54,994 nucleotides of DNA from a virus. The notes under the pieces are model-generated. The model ran no database searches, was not told the DNA's origin, and saw nothing but the letters and a program-made list of their open reading frames with translations. This document shows, in pieces, positions 39,259 through 47,391 of this stretch (within the stretch, counting starts at the first letter, position 1; the number at the start of each line of letters is the position of its first letter). The DNA lies in IMG/VR virus record IMGVR_UViG_3300047352_000276, positions 1-54,994 of that record. The stretch is one strand, 5' to 3'. The position numbers and the translations under genes were made by a program.

Positions 39259-39493
39259 TTTTCTTCCCTTTCCAGCTCACACGCTTCTTGGATGTTTTGC
39301 GCTTGGCTGCTGCTTTGGCTGACTTGCTTTTGCATTGCGCCATTGTTGGCCGACAGGCGGGATATCCTCGTTTGCTTTTGGTTCTGGACTTCCTGCCGCA
39401 TGGCTTGCCAGTCTTGCAATCTACCCAGCCTTTGCCTTTGTTCTGGCTGAACCACTCCCTGAGGCCACCGCTGGTGCTACTTTTTTTTGGCAC
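39239..39493 (-). CDS. Basic Cys-rich small protein (GWVDCKTGKPCGR family)
   Basis: An 84-residue protein. GGLREWFSQNKGKGWVDCKTGKPCGRKS ... KRGYPACRPTMAQC is a distinctive four-Cys signature found in several marine viruses. The C-terminus is Lys/Ser-rich. GTG 39493 is chosen because homologues begin just before GGLxxWF and a longer frame would run back inside the neighbouring gene. Zinc or nucleic-acid binding is likely from charge. Confidence 0.7.
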   Translation of the reverse strand: MPKKSSTSGGLREWFSQNKGKGWVDCKTGKPCGRKSRTKSKRGYPACRPTMAQCKSKSAKAAAKRKTSKKRVSWKGKKSGKKSS

Positions 39494-39632
39494 TTTTCTT
39501 ACCCCAGTTTTTGGCACCAACCTTCCGACACTTGACAAGAGCACCAGACCCATACGCCGAAGGCCACGTGCCGCCTTTGCGAGTGTAGCGTGCTTTTACT
39601 TTTTTGTAGCAAGCGTCCTTCTTTTTTGCCAT
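39477..39632 (-). CDS. Tiny basic protein (ACYKKVKARY...SGALVKCRK family)
   Basis: A 51-residue gene read from the bases: ATG 39632, stop TAG 39479-39477. It contains DACYKKVKARYT and PSAYGSGALVKCRKVGAKNWG, a recurring unit in marine phages and, to my recollection, in algal viruses. It overlaps both neighbours by 1 and 17 bases, a sign of tight coupling. Confidence 0.7.
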   Translation of the reverse strand: MAKKKDACYKKVKARYTRKGGTWPSAYGSGALVKCRKVGAKNWGKKSAKKK

Positions 39633-39757
39633 CAGTTTTTGCCTCTGTAGCCAGCAGCTCTTATTGCGCGACCTTGCCTTTCGGCTTCAGCCCTAGTCTT
39701 GTAGACTTTGCCAGACTTGCCCCAGCGATAGCCTCCTTTGACTTTGCGGACAGGCAC
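39632..39757 (-). CDS. Tiny basic protein (GGYRWGKSGKVYKTRAEAE family)
   Basis: A 41-residue gene read from the bases: GTG 39757 (overlapping the upstream stop as TAGTG), stop TGA 39634-39632. GGYRWGKSGKVYKTRAEAERQGRAI is a small beta-hairpin plus helix pattern common in phage structural cassettes. It looks like a DNA- or RNA-contacting mini-domain; the function is unknown. Confidence 0.65.
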   Translation of the reverse strand: MPVRKVKGGYRWGKSGKVYKTRAEAERQGRAIRAAGYRGKN

Positions 39758-40014
39758 TAATGCCCTCCGAGAATCTGGTTCATCATCTCATGAACGTCGC
39801 CATCACCTATCTTCATGACTTTGACTTTCATGTCGCCTTCCTCATATTCCTCTTCCTCTTCCATCATGCCATATTGCATCTGGTGGCAAAGCAAAAGAAA
39901 GTTAACAAGCTGATCGTCCGAAAGCTCAAGACCTTCAGCATCATGCGGAAAGCCCATCTTTTCTGCAAAAAGCTCCGCATTTTCTTCCATGTTTTCTACG
40001 TTGACTTCAGCCAT
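39757..40014 (-). CDS. Small acidic protein
   Basis: An 85-residue acidic protein with NMEENAELFAEKMGF, LSDDQLVNFLLLCHQMQ and a run of seven acidic residues within MMEEEEEYEEGD. Very acidic proteins beside strongly basic ones (39115-39757) could form a packaged complex, or this could be a charge-neutralising chaperone; no family recognised. Confidence 0.6.
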   Translation of the reverse strand: MAEVNVENMEENAELFAEKMGFPHDAEGLELSDDQLVNFLLLCHQMQYGMMEEEEEYEEGDMKVKVMKIGDGDVHEMMNQILGGH

Positions 40015-40023
40015 GGTGGCCTC

Positions 40024-40416
40024 CTATTTCATCATGTCTCTATATTGTTGAGCTTCAATGTCGCTAGTGGAGCCGGAGCCGCTGGGCCGGAGCTTTGGGC
40101 GCATCCGAGCAACTTCAGCATCGCTCATTGAACCACTTGGCCCCATGCGTGTCCGCTCCGCAAAGTCAGCTTCTTGTTGGGCGCGAATGTTGTCGTACAT
40201 CTTTTGATCTGCGGCCATGCTGGTGGCAGCTTCAGTAGGCATCGCAGAAACCATTGCCTCAAGATTCATACGTTCCATGTCACTGAGTGCACCGCCAGCG
40301 ATTATTTCTTGCACTCTTGCCGTCAACTCTGGGGGAGCCTCTGCTGTCATGTCAGTGTTGGCTCGCAGGAAAGCCTGCATAAGCTCAAGGTCAGACATCG
40401 TACCTAAATTATCCAT
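40024..40416 (-). CDS. Helical small protein with two GSxSD(x)E motifs
   Basis: A 130-residue protein. The start at 40416 is taken from GGAG nine bases upstream; longer frames run inside the preceding gene. The N-terminal half is helical (LMQAFLRANTDMTAEAPPELTARVQEII). The C-terminal part has MGPSGSMSDAEVARMRP and LRPSGSGSTSDIEAQQY, the second matching LMRPPGSGSTSDME in the 16405-17838 virion protein. The shared motif may be a docking sequence in the virion core. Confidence 0.65.
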   Translation of the reverse strand: MDNLGTMSDLELMQAFLRANTDMTAEAPPELTARVQEIIAGGALSDMERMNLEAMVSAMPTEAATSMAADQKMYDNIRAQQEADFAERTRMGPSGSMSDAEVARMRPKLRPSGSGSTSDIEAQQYRDMMK

Positions 40417-41737
40417 TATTTGCTTCTCCATTATAAAGGACAGACCAGTCTTTTTGCCCGACGAACAGGCCAATGGAGAAACAAATCGCCTCGCCAATGT
40501 TCTTGATTAGGAATCCTGAAAGTGTGCGCTTGTGCGACTCAGGCTTGACAATGCGAGCTATCTCTTTGGCTCTTGCCACTGTGAGGTATTCGAAAAGGTT
40601 GCTCAGAGACGTTGAAGACCGCATCCGCACGACCATCGGCACTGCCCAATGATGGTAACCACGAACTGTGATCGGGGAAAGTCTCTTGGCTGTGTACACG
40701 ATGTCCATCCGATAAAGATCCATGTCCAGCTTGCCTTGCTTATAAAGCTCTGTGCAAATGACTCTGGAAAATCCACCATCTCCACCGCCACGCTCTATTT
40801 CTTGTGCGCGACTCTCTCCAGGACCACCACCATCAAACCTGTCCATAAAGCTAATGAACCCGCCATCATTGCCTTTTGGGTCTGCTGGAGCGGAATATGC
40901 ACTGTCATCGCTTTTGGTGTTATACCTCACACCTCCTATTTCGACCTGATCGTTGATTGGGGCTGCTGGACCTTGATAATCATCTTCGTCGAAAGACCGT
41001 CCGAAAAGATTAGATGTGGCAGACCCAACGGACTGGCCAAGCTGATAAGCTGCATTGGACATCCCTGTCAAGAAGTTTTGATCGAGTGGATTCTTTTCGT
41101 TTTCTGCGAAAGTGATGTAACCGTCCCTGTCCTCATCTGCTCTGCGGCCACCACCAATGCCATAAACATCTCCAGCATATCCAGGACCCCCACCATCCCT
41201 ACGATCTTTCAAGCTGAGATACTTTCCAGGATCTGGCTCAAAAGACTCCTCAGCTGGTGGTGCGCCATAACCTCCTGCGTCAATGGCTGCTACGTTGTAC
41301 CTGCGGGAATCTTGGCGACGACCTAGGTTTATCGGTTGGCCAACCCCAACCGCATCAATGGCTGTTCTGATGTTGCTGAAAGTTGGAAGGTTGTTTTTGC
41401 CCAATGCACCCTCAACAAAATCACCATCTCTCTCTTGGAGCGTATCGAAAGACTCAAGCTGGGCAGTTCCAGCCTCCAGATCGCCAACAAGATTTGAGAC
41501 GCTTGCTTCGACTCTTGGGATGGCAGCGTTATTCACAGCGGATTGTGTTGGCACGGATGCAGGAGGGTTTGGATCAACCATAGATGGTGGTTCCATAGTT
41601 GATTGATCCGGAACAACAGAGGGTTTTGCTGCAGGAACATTGCCAGCAACCAAATACTGGCCAGCATCTAAAAAGTTGTTTTGCCGAGAGAATGGTTCTC
41701 TGACACCTCTTAAAAATTGCTCTGGATCATACGCCAC
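40409..41737 (-). CDS. Virion protein with EF-hand loop and shared C-terminal domain
   Basis: A 442-residue protein starting with GTG 41737 after AAAGGAG; an upstream ATG at 41782 lies in the previous gene and lacks a site. The long middle is Gly/Pro-rich and disordered, with GGGPG repeated. At about 201-212 is DEDRDGYITFAE, a full EF-hand calcium loop (D1, D3, D5, G6, I8, E12). The last ~115 residues (RVICTEL ... KDWSVLY) are homologous to the C-terminus of 19594-20877. It follows the portal region in transcription order. Role in capsid assembly or ejection is inferred. Confidence 0.65.
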   Translation of the reverse strand: MAYDPEQFLRGVREPFSRQNNFLDAGQYLVAGNVPAAKPSVVPDQSTMEPPSMVDPNPPASVPTQSAVNNAAIPRVEASVSNLVGDLEAGTAQLESFDTLQERDGDFVEGALGKNNLPTFSNIRTAIDAVGVGQPINLGRRQDSRRYNVAAIDAGGYGAPPAEESFEPDPGKYLSLKDRRDGGGPGYAGDVYGIGGGRRADEDRDGYITFAENEKNPLDQNFLTGMSNAAYQLGQSVGSATSNLFGRSFDEDDYQGPAAPINDQVEIGGVRYNTKSDDSAYSAPADPKGNDGGFISFMDRFDGGGPGESRAQEIERGGGDGGFSRVICTELYKQGKLDMDLYRMDIVYTAKRLSPITVRGYHHWAVPMVVRMRSSTSLSNLFEYLTVARAKEIARIVKPESHKRTLSGFLIKNIGEAICFSIGLFVGQKDWSVLYNGEANNG

Positions 41738-41978
41738 GCTGATCTCCTTTCGGCATTCCGGACATGAAAGACTCCAGCGCACCCATGTTTGGTCCTTGGG
41801 CTCTTGCTCGGATCTCTTCGACCTTGTTTTTCAAATATTCCATCATCGGGTCTGCCGCAGGTGCTGCGGGACTGGGAGGAGAAACCGCATTGGGTGGTGC
41901 TCCTGCGACAGCTGTTTGGCCAGAAAACTTGGTTGGGTCAATTGGACCCATGGGCAAAATGTTGCCGTTAAAGTCCAC
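41727..41978 (-). CDS. Small Pro/Ala-rich protein near portal
   Basis: An 83-residue protein: DFNGNILPMGPIDPTKFSG, a Pro/Ala-rich linker, then YLKNKVEEIRARAQGPNMGALESFMSGMPKGD. The start overlaps the portal end by 11 bases. Short linkers of this kind follow the portal gene in many phages and may be portal-associated. No function known. Confidence 0.6.
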   Translation of the reverse strand: MDFNGNILPMGPIDPTKFSGQTAVAGAPPNAVSPPSPAAPAADPMMEYLKNKVEEIRARAQGPNMGALESFMSGMPKGDQRGV

Positions 41979-44406
41979 TTTTCATAGCCTCCATCTGGAT
42001 TTTTGCTGCATTCTTTTCTCGCTCAAGCTGCAACTCTGCTTGGAGCTTTTGAACTTTGGCCTCCAACTCTGCTTGAACCTTGGCAGCTTGGATGTCCATG
42101 TTCTGGCGAGCCTTGGCTTGATCGATCTCGATGTCTGATCTTGCTTTGGCTTGGTCTGCGGCAATCTCGGATTGAGTGCGCTGTTGAAGAGCCTGAGCCT
42201 CCAGCTGTGCGAGCTGCTTGGCGTATTCCAAAGGATTCTGTTGACCGCCTTGTTGCCCTGCAGCTTGCAGAGCTTTGATCGGTTGCATCTGGGGAGCTGC
42301 AGCGACCACTTGGGCTGCGCGTTGCGATATGAGCATGTCCATCTCTGGATCGATGTCTTTCAAAGCGAACTTCGGATCTCTGAGGTTGGGCAATGGTGGG
42401 AGTGGCATGTTGATGCTGGCTTCCATCCGCTGGCGATACAACAACGCGACGTGCTCAGCAATGTGGGCGATCAATATTGGCTGCATCGTCTGGGCTGCTG
42501 GGTTGCCAGCCAAAGACGGATCTTGCATGAATTGAATGTGCACCGCAATGTGGGCTTCGTGATCTTGCTCTGGGAAAGCCTTGATTGGCTTGCCATACAT
42601 GATCGACATGTTCTCGTCGATTGGGTCTGTCCTCGGAGCTTCTTCTGGCTTGATCAAAATCTCATCAATGTTCGGGATTCTGATGGCCTCATACATTCGT
42701 TTGTATGCTTCGTAAAGATCGTGCAGCTGCGGAGCTGACTGAGCCATTTGCAAGATTGCTTGAGCCTGAGCGATTCTCTGGGCAGTGCTGAATATGTTGG
42801 GGTCAGAAACCGGAATGATGTCGACACGATCGTCGAAGTCAGTCGCAAAGACTGTCTCGCTGGAACCAGCAACCGAAAACTGGAAAGACTCCTCGAGGTG
42901 CTCTGCATTCAGTTTGGCCAGCAACTTGAACTCTTGGCCTTGGGAATAATGCAGACGTTTGTGGATTGCGCTGAATGCTTTGGAGCCTTGCTCAATCAGA
43001 GCGACAGTTGACCCGACGGGTGCATTCGGGTTGACGTCTCCAACATTGAGGTCAGAAGTCGAAGCGAACCTCTGGCCAGCTTGGACGATGAACCCCAAAA
43101 GGTTGAACAACGATTGGCTTGGCTCTTTGAACGGCAATGGCATGATTGCTTTGTTGACGTCATCCACCGTCGCGTCCAGATCAACGAACTCTCCAGGATT
43201 GACATCAATCTCACCACCGCTGACTCTGCCCTTCAGCTTGAAGCCACCTTGCATGTTCGCAAAAGCTGCGGAGTCCAAAAGTGCACGCAACGAGCCTGTG
43301 GCTGCTCTGCCCAGACCGCCGATCATGTGATACAAACCGAAACCGTAGAATCCCAATCCAGGCAAGAACTTGTAGCTTACGAACCAGTCTCTGCGCTTTT
43401 TGTCCTCGTCGTTCTCGTCCCAGTTCCTGCGGATGGCGACGATCTTCTCAGAGTCATAGTCAATGGTAATGACGTAAGGCAACATGACAAGGTTCTCAGA
43501 CTCTTCGTCCTCAATCCCGTCTATGCCCTCAAAAGCCTCGTAACAATGCATCTCCAAAAGAGTCATGACATCGTCGTCAGAGTCGTCGTCTTTGTCTATG
43601 CCTTCGATCCGCTGCGTGGTGTAGCCATCATCATCATCATAACTGTCCCCAGTGTATTCCGAAGGCAAATACCAACCAGCCGCGACATACCTGTTGTAGT
43701 CGTTTTTGGGCATTTTGATGATGTGGGTGTATCGTGGGGAAGTGTGAAGATCTTTGCTCTCTGGTGCAACAACAAAATCTTCAGCTTTGACAAACTGGCT
43801 GCATTGGCGATTGAGGTTGGCATCCCACCAAACCTTTTTGAACGTCTGGCCAACCAGTGGCAGGTGAAACAACATTTGGTCAAGGTCTGGGAAATATTCC
43901 GGCATCTGCTCCATGATTTGGTAATTCATGAATTCCTTGACACGACGAGCTTGATCTTCAGTTTCTTCGTTTGGCTCGCCAATGATGGTGGTCTTGACTG
44001 GACCGCCAGCTGGGTAAAGCTCTGCGATGGCTTTGGCGTTGAACTGCGTGGCAGCTTCTGCGATCAGCGGATGGACGACTGTGCTGAGGCCACGAATGGC
44101 TCGCTCTTCTTCGTTCTCGTCCATGCCACCTTCTGGGTCGAGCGTCAACAAGCCTTGTTTGTAGCGTTCTTTCCACTCGGAACGAGCTGACTCGTCATTC
44201 TCAAAATAACCTGTGAGGGTGCCAGCTTTGCGGGACGACTGCTTTTCGTCAATGTCCTCTGCTAAGTTTGCATCGAAGTTGCTGTCAGACTCTTCAATGG
44301 CGTCCAAGACCGGATCACCAATCAAAACATCCCCATCCGGCAAAGTCTCAACCCGAAGGTCATCAGGCGGGGAGCCTTCTGCAAATGGAATAACAGGTTC
44401 AGCCAT
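41968..44406 (-). CDS. Portal protein
   Basis: An 812-residue protein, in the size range of large podovirus portals. Conserved pieces: an acidic N-terminus, HPLIAEAATQFNAKAIAELYP, PLVGQTFKKVWWDANLN, DFVVAPESKDLHTSPRYTHIIKMPKND, and LPGLGFYGFGLYHMIGGLGRAATGSLRALLDSA, the wing and stem region. The C-terminal 200 residues form a long helical barrel with Gln/Ala heptads (LAQLEAQALQQRTQSEIAADQAKARSDIEIDQAKARQNMD). It follows the terminase gene, as usual, and sits at one vertex of the head. Confidence 0.88.
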   Translation of the reverse strand: MAEPVIPFAEGSPPDDLRVETLPDGDVLIGDPVLDAIEESDSNFDANLAEDIDEKQSSRKAGTLTGYFENDESARSEWKERYKQGLLTLDPEGGMDENEEERAIRGLSTVVHPLIAEAATQFNAKAIAELYPAGGPVKTTIIGEPNEETEDQARRVKEFMNYQIMEQMPEYFPDLDQMLFHLPLVGQTFKKVWWDANLNRQCSQFVKAEDFVVAPESKDLHTSPRYTHIIKMPKNDYNRYVAAGWYLPSEYTGDSYDDDDGYTTQRIEGIDKDDDSDDDVMTLLEMHCYEAFEGIDGIEDEESENLVMLPYVITIDYDSEKIVAIRRNWDENDEDKKRRDWFVSYKFLPGLGFYGFGLYHMIGGLGRAATGSLRALLDSAAFANMQGGFKLKGRVSGGEIDVNPGEFVDLDATVDDVNKAIMPLPFKEPSQSLFNLLGFIVQAGQRFASTSDLNVGDVNPNAPVGSTVALIEQGSKAFSAIHKRLHYSQGQEFKLLAKLNAEHLEESFQFSVAGSSETVFATDFDDRVDIIPVSDPNIFSTAQRIAQAQAILQMAQSAPQLHDLYEAYKRMYEAIRIPNIDEILIKPEEAPRTDPIDENMSIMYGKPIKAFPEQDHEAHIAVHIQFMQDPSLAGNPAAQTMQPILIAHIAEHVALLYRQRMEASINMPLPPLPNLRDPKFALKDIDPEMDMLISQRAAQVVAAAPQMQPIKALQAAGQQGGQQNPLEYAKQLAQLEAQALQQRTQSEIAADQAKARSDIEIDQAKARQNMDIQAAKVQAELEAKVQKLQAELQLEREKNAAKIQMEAMKSGL

Positions 44407-45898
44407 ACATCGTCAACCTTTTCCTCATGGGCTCGTCATCATCTTCGTAATCACCTGAATGGGTGACAAACCAGCCTTTGCGCAATCTCAACCACGCTTG
44501 CGTGCACGTGTCAACTATGTCGTCATTCTCAACTGCTGGGAATGCAGCACAGATATCAATTAAATTTTTAGCCCACTTCTTGCCTTTTGGAAAGTAAATT
44601 CTTCCATCCTCCAATAATGCGGAGCTTGCATGGGCACGAGCTTGCTTGTCTCTGTCCGGAGAATACTCAATTACGGGGACACCAGCCATGCGCAAATCTT
44701 GCAGCAAACTCTGGCCAGAAGCCTTCTTCTCGATCAACACAGCGTCTGGGTCGTACTCTTCATATGACTCTTGTGCGATCTTCCGCAGCTCTGGGTAAGT
44801 AACACGATCCCACCAAGCCTCAAGCACCATAGCACACATCGCTCCCCTGTGCCGGAAGACTCCCCACGTCGTGCGAGCGGAATAAGATGATTTCTCTTTG
44901 ATGCTGAATGCTGTGTCCCAAGACTGCAAAACATATTCAATCTCTGGAAGCTCATCGCCTTCCCATGGAACCCACCACTCTGATTTCAAGATCCCACCAC
45001 CTTTTGGGGCTGGCCTTTGTTGCAGCTGTCCGGCTGAAGCATATGACCCGAGGCTTCTCTCAAGATTGGAAAGAGTTTTGTCGTCGATCCGGTTTGGCCA
45101 GAGAAGCTCTCCTTCCTTAGTGCGTGGGTCTGTGAATCCTAAGCTGGATCTGGTCTTGGTCGGGTGGCCGATCTCATATCGGGCTGGCAAGCACAAATGA
45201 TCCCATTCATCACCAATCTCATTGGCCAATATGTGCCCTGTCAAGTCTCCCTCGTGCACTCTTTGCATTATCACGACAAAAGCACCAGTCTTGGGATCAT
45301 TGAAACGTGACTGCATGGCTTGGTCCCACCACTCCAAAACTCCCTCTCGGACGGCCATCGAATCTGCCTCCCGAACATTGTGTGGGTCATCAATCACGAT
45401 TATGTCGCCACCCTCCCCAGTCAAGGCACCATCCACAGAGGTTGCGATCCTTTGGCCAGTGTGGTCGTTCTCAAACCGTTGTTTCTGGTTCTGGTCACCA
45501 GTCAGCCGGAAAGCCTCACCAAAATGATTCTTGTACCATGGGCTGTCAATCAACCGTCGACACTTAACACTGTCTCGGATCGAGAGTCCAGACGCATAAG
45601 ACGCATAAAGGAATTTCTTGGCAGGAGCGAACGTCCAAGTCCAAGCTGGCATCGTGACCGCAACTGAGATTGACTTCATGTGTCTCGGAGGGATGTTGAT
45701 GATCAAACGCTTGATGTCACCCTCAACAACAGCCTGCAAATGCTCAGATATTGCATCAATGTGCCAGTTGTCATTGAAGTCAGATCCTGGCTCAATCGTC
45801 GGCCATGAGCTCTTGGTAAACTCCTTCAGTGAGCGTCTCATCTTCTCCGCTCTGATCTCCGTCAATGACAGCGTGCTCAAGAACTCGTTCAATTGCAT
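44399..45898 (-). CDS. terL: Terminase large subunit
   Basis: A 499-residue packaging motor. ATPase part: Walker A-like PPRHMKS at 70-76 with K75, Walker B DIIVIDD with D170-D171, and DPHNVREADSMAVREGVLEWW. Nuclease part: YVLQSWDTAFS (Asp near 325), AVLIEKKASGQSLLQDL and VENDDIVDTCTQAW with the metal-binding Asp-Asp. The order is that of the Terminase_6 type. Start ATG 45898 with GGAG eight bases upstream; it overlaps the small subunit by about 107 bases, a long overlap. Confidence 0.94.
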   Translation of the reverse strand: MQLNEFLSTLSLTEIRAEKMRRSLKEFTKSSWPTIEPGSDFNDNWHIDAISEHLQAVVEGDIKRLIINIPPRHMKSISVAVTMPAWTWTFAPAKKFLYASYASGLSIRDSVKCRRLIDSPWYKNHFGEAFRLTGDQNQKQRFENDHTGQRIATSVDGALTGEGGDIIVIDDPHNVREADSMAVREGVLEWWDQAMQSRFNDPKTGAFVVIMQRVHEGDLTGHILANEIGDEWDHLCLPARYEIGHPTKTRSSLGFTDPRTKEGELLWPNRIDDKTLSNLERSLGSYASAGQLQQRPAPKGGGILKSEWWVPWEGDELPEIEYVLQSWDTAFSIKEKSSYSARTTWGVFRHRGAMCAMVLEAWWDRVTYPELRKIAQESYEEYDPDAVLIEKKASGQSLLQDLRMAGVPVIEYSPDRDKQARAHASSALLEDGRIYFPKGKKWAKNLIDICAAFPAVENDDIVDTCTQAWLRLRKGWFVTHSGDYEDDDEPMRKRLTMYG

Positions 45899-46361
45899 TA
45901 AGATCGTCTCCAGAAAGTCTGCTGATGTCTAATATTTTTCGCTCTTCTATTTGGGCTTTGACCTCCACAGCTTTGAGGTCTGGGACGCATTTACCGAGAA
46001 GAGTTTTCGCCGCCATGACCCGCAACTCTGGGTCAGCGGCTATGGCTCCAGCTTTTGTTGCCAGACCCTCTGCGTCTTTCACGTAAACCGGAAACATCTC
46101 TTTTCCGGCCATGACAGCTGACAAGAACCCGACAGGGTCAGCTTGGCCCATGATCCAGTTGATCGTTGCGTTGTGGTTCCATTTGTATTTATTTTTTCTG
46201 CCACGGGAAACCTTTTGTTTGGCCATTGGCTCAACTGACTTGAATTTGCCGTCCCATGCCTCTGGCTTAACTGGTGGGCCATTGTTTATTGGCCTCTGAA
46301 CTATGGTTTTCGGCTCCTTGGGCTTGGGAGGACGACCAAGTTTCTTTTTCTCTTTGTTCAT
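45792..46361 (-). CDS. Terminase small subunit-like protein
   Basis: A 189-residue protein with a basic N-terminal arm (NKEKKKLGRPPKPKEPKT, containing an AT-hook-like GRPPKPK), a middle NATINWIMGQADPVGFLSAVMAGKEMFPVYV and an acidic C-terminus. Position directly before the large terminase and the DNA-binding arm suggest the small subunit that selects phage DNA. ATG 46361 has GAAAGG upstream; a TTG 36 bases earlier is less likely. First gene of the late transcript. Confidence 0.72.
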   Translation of the reverse strand: MNKEKKKLGRPPKPKEPKTIVQRPINNGPPVKPEAWDGKFKSVEPMAKQKVSRGRKNKYKWNHNATINWIMGQADPVGFLSAVMAGKEMFPVYVKDAEGLATKAGAIAADPELRVMAAKTLLGKCVPDLKAVEVKAQIEERKILDISRLSGDDLNAIERVLEHAVIDGDQSGEDETLTEGVYQELMADD

Positions 46362-46416
46362 TTTCTTTAGCCTTTCAACCTTGCTTGCAGTGGTCAACTG
46401 AAAAATAACTGAGCCA

Positions 46417-46445
46417 ACTATCGCTGATCTTTGGGCAAAAAGAAA
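46417..46445 (-). promoter_or_regulatory. Late promoter (TTTCTT-17-GATAGT)
   Basis: On the minus strand TTTCTT (46445-46440) and GATAGT (46422-46417) are 17 bases apart; the -10 is extended by AGC as in other promoters here. It is about 55 bases before the terminase small gene and would drive the whole leftward structural block. The -35 falls in the U-tract of the terminator of the upstream operon. Confidence 0.6.
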
Positions 46446-46485
46446 CCCTCCATCTTTGCAGTGCGAAACCTAGCCGGATGGAGGG
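46437..46485 (-). terminator. Terminator ending the leftward early operon
   Basis: On the minus strand CCCTCCATC (46485-46477) pairs with GATGGAGGG (46454-46446), a 9-bp stem with a 22-base loop, followed by TTTCTTTTT. It lies 34 bases after the stop of the small gene 46519-46656 and just before the late genes. The same bases form the -35 of the late promoter. Confidence 0.7.
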
Positions 46486-46518
46486 CAGTGAGGAGAAAGT
46501 AGTATGAATGAAAACACA

Positions 46519-46656
46519 TTACTCTTTTTTGTTAACAAAAGCAACAGCTCTGGCCAGAAACAACTTAGCATCATGGACAGCATGCATTATCCGCAGCTGC
46601 CTCCTGACTTCTTGTTGTTGGCGCAACAGCTCTTGGCGTTGTTGCTCAGGACTCAT
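46519..46656 (-). CDS. Small helical protein
   Basis: A 45-residue gene read from the bases: ATG 46656 (ATGA overlap with the upstream stop), stop TAA 46521-46519, AAAAGGGG upstream. SPEQQRQELLRQQQEVRRQLRIMHAVHDAKLFLARAVAFVNKKE is Gln/Arg-rich and fully helical. Last gene of the leftward early operon. No family recognised. Confidence 0.7.
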   Translation of the reverse strand: MSPEQQRQELLRQQQEVRRQLRIMHAVHDAKLFLARAVAFVNKKE

Positions 46657-47381
46657 TTAGGTGCCCCTTTTAATGGTGCATCATTTATTTTATCAGCCCT
46701 ATCCCAAAATTTCTTTCTGTTTTTATAAAACATCGGCATAGGATCATCTCGGAAAACCATCCCAGCACCGTAATTCAATATTGATTCTGAGAAGTCTTCT
46801 TTGCTTATGAGGTGGTGTCTGATTTCTATTTTTCTCTCAGTCATTGGATGCATAATAGCCATTGGGGTCAGAGATGGGACTCTGAATGTCACTTCTTCTT
46901 TTTTTGGGCAAACAAGGTAATTCATTTCGAGAGATGATTGGTTTTTAAACTCTAATATTCCTGGCAAAAGAGTGAAATGTTCAAAAAAGTCTCTTTGGCT
47001 CCATGTTGGTTGGGTGTAGCTAAAATATATCATTTCCCGCATTTTTATCGCCCAGACAGAAACCAGTTTGATGTTGTGCCTTTTGTTTTGCGAGAAGCCT
47101 TCAAACTGTTCGCCAGCGTGCTGTTCAGTTTTAAAATCTTTGTTTGAAAATCTCCACTCATATTTGTTTTCTTCAATCGAGGCGACTTTTACCTCAAGCT
47201 CTCCCCAAAGAGGGACGACAATTCCTTTGCCGTAATATTCTGAGAATGCCCTGCAATTTTTTATTGTTGCGCCTTTGGGGCACGTTTTTGGCGTGTCTTT
47301 CCACCAGTCAGGGATGTGGTTTTTGCCTTCAGATATTTTGGCATGGTTATAAGCATATGTTGAATATGTATAACAATCCAT
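46653..47381 (-). CDS. Conserved phage protein (IPDWWK...CxxF..YxxxGIVxPLW)
   Basis: A 242-residue protein. HIPDWWKDTP, TIKNCRAFSEYYGKGIVVPLWGELEV and MIYFSYTQPTWSQRDFFEHFTLLPGILEFK form the conserved frame of a phage family of unknown role that I know from marine phages. Beta-rich, no catalytic motif recognised. ATG 47381 is taken because IPxWW begins ~30 residues in for this family; longer frames overlap the upstream gene and lack a ribosome site. Confidence 0.65.
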   Translation of the reverse strand: MDCYTYSTYAYNHAKISEGKNHIPDWWKDTPKTCPKGATIKNCRAFSEYYGKGIVVPLWGELEVKVASIEENKYEWRFSNKDFKTEQHAGEQFEGFSQNKRHNIKLVSVWAIKMREMIYFSYTQPTWSQRDFFEHFTLLPGILEFKNQSSLEMNYLVCPKKEEVTFRVPSLTPMAIMHPMTERKIEIRHHLISKEDFSESILNYGAGMVFRDDPMPMFYKNRKKFWDRADKINDAPLKGAPK

Positions 47382-47391
47382 GATTAGAGGC

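Noticed and set aside
43081-44190. 369-codon open frame on the plus strand across the portal gene
   Set aside because: It is antisense to a clear portal protein, has no ribosome site, and its composition (many Val, Leu, His, Phe) is that of the reverse reading of acidic codons.
46504-46728. 74-codon plus-strand open frame after an AAAGTAGTATG start
   Set aside because: It overlaps the minus-strand gene 46519-46656 entirely. The minus gene has ATGA coupling and a better ribosome site, while this frame is antisense and ends inside the next gene.
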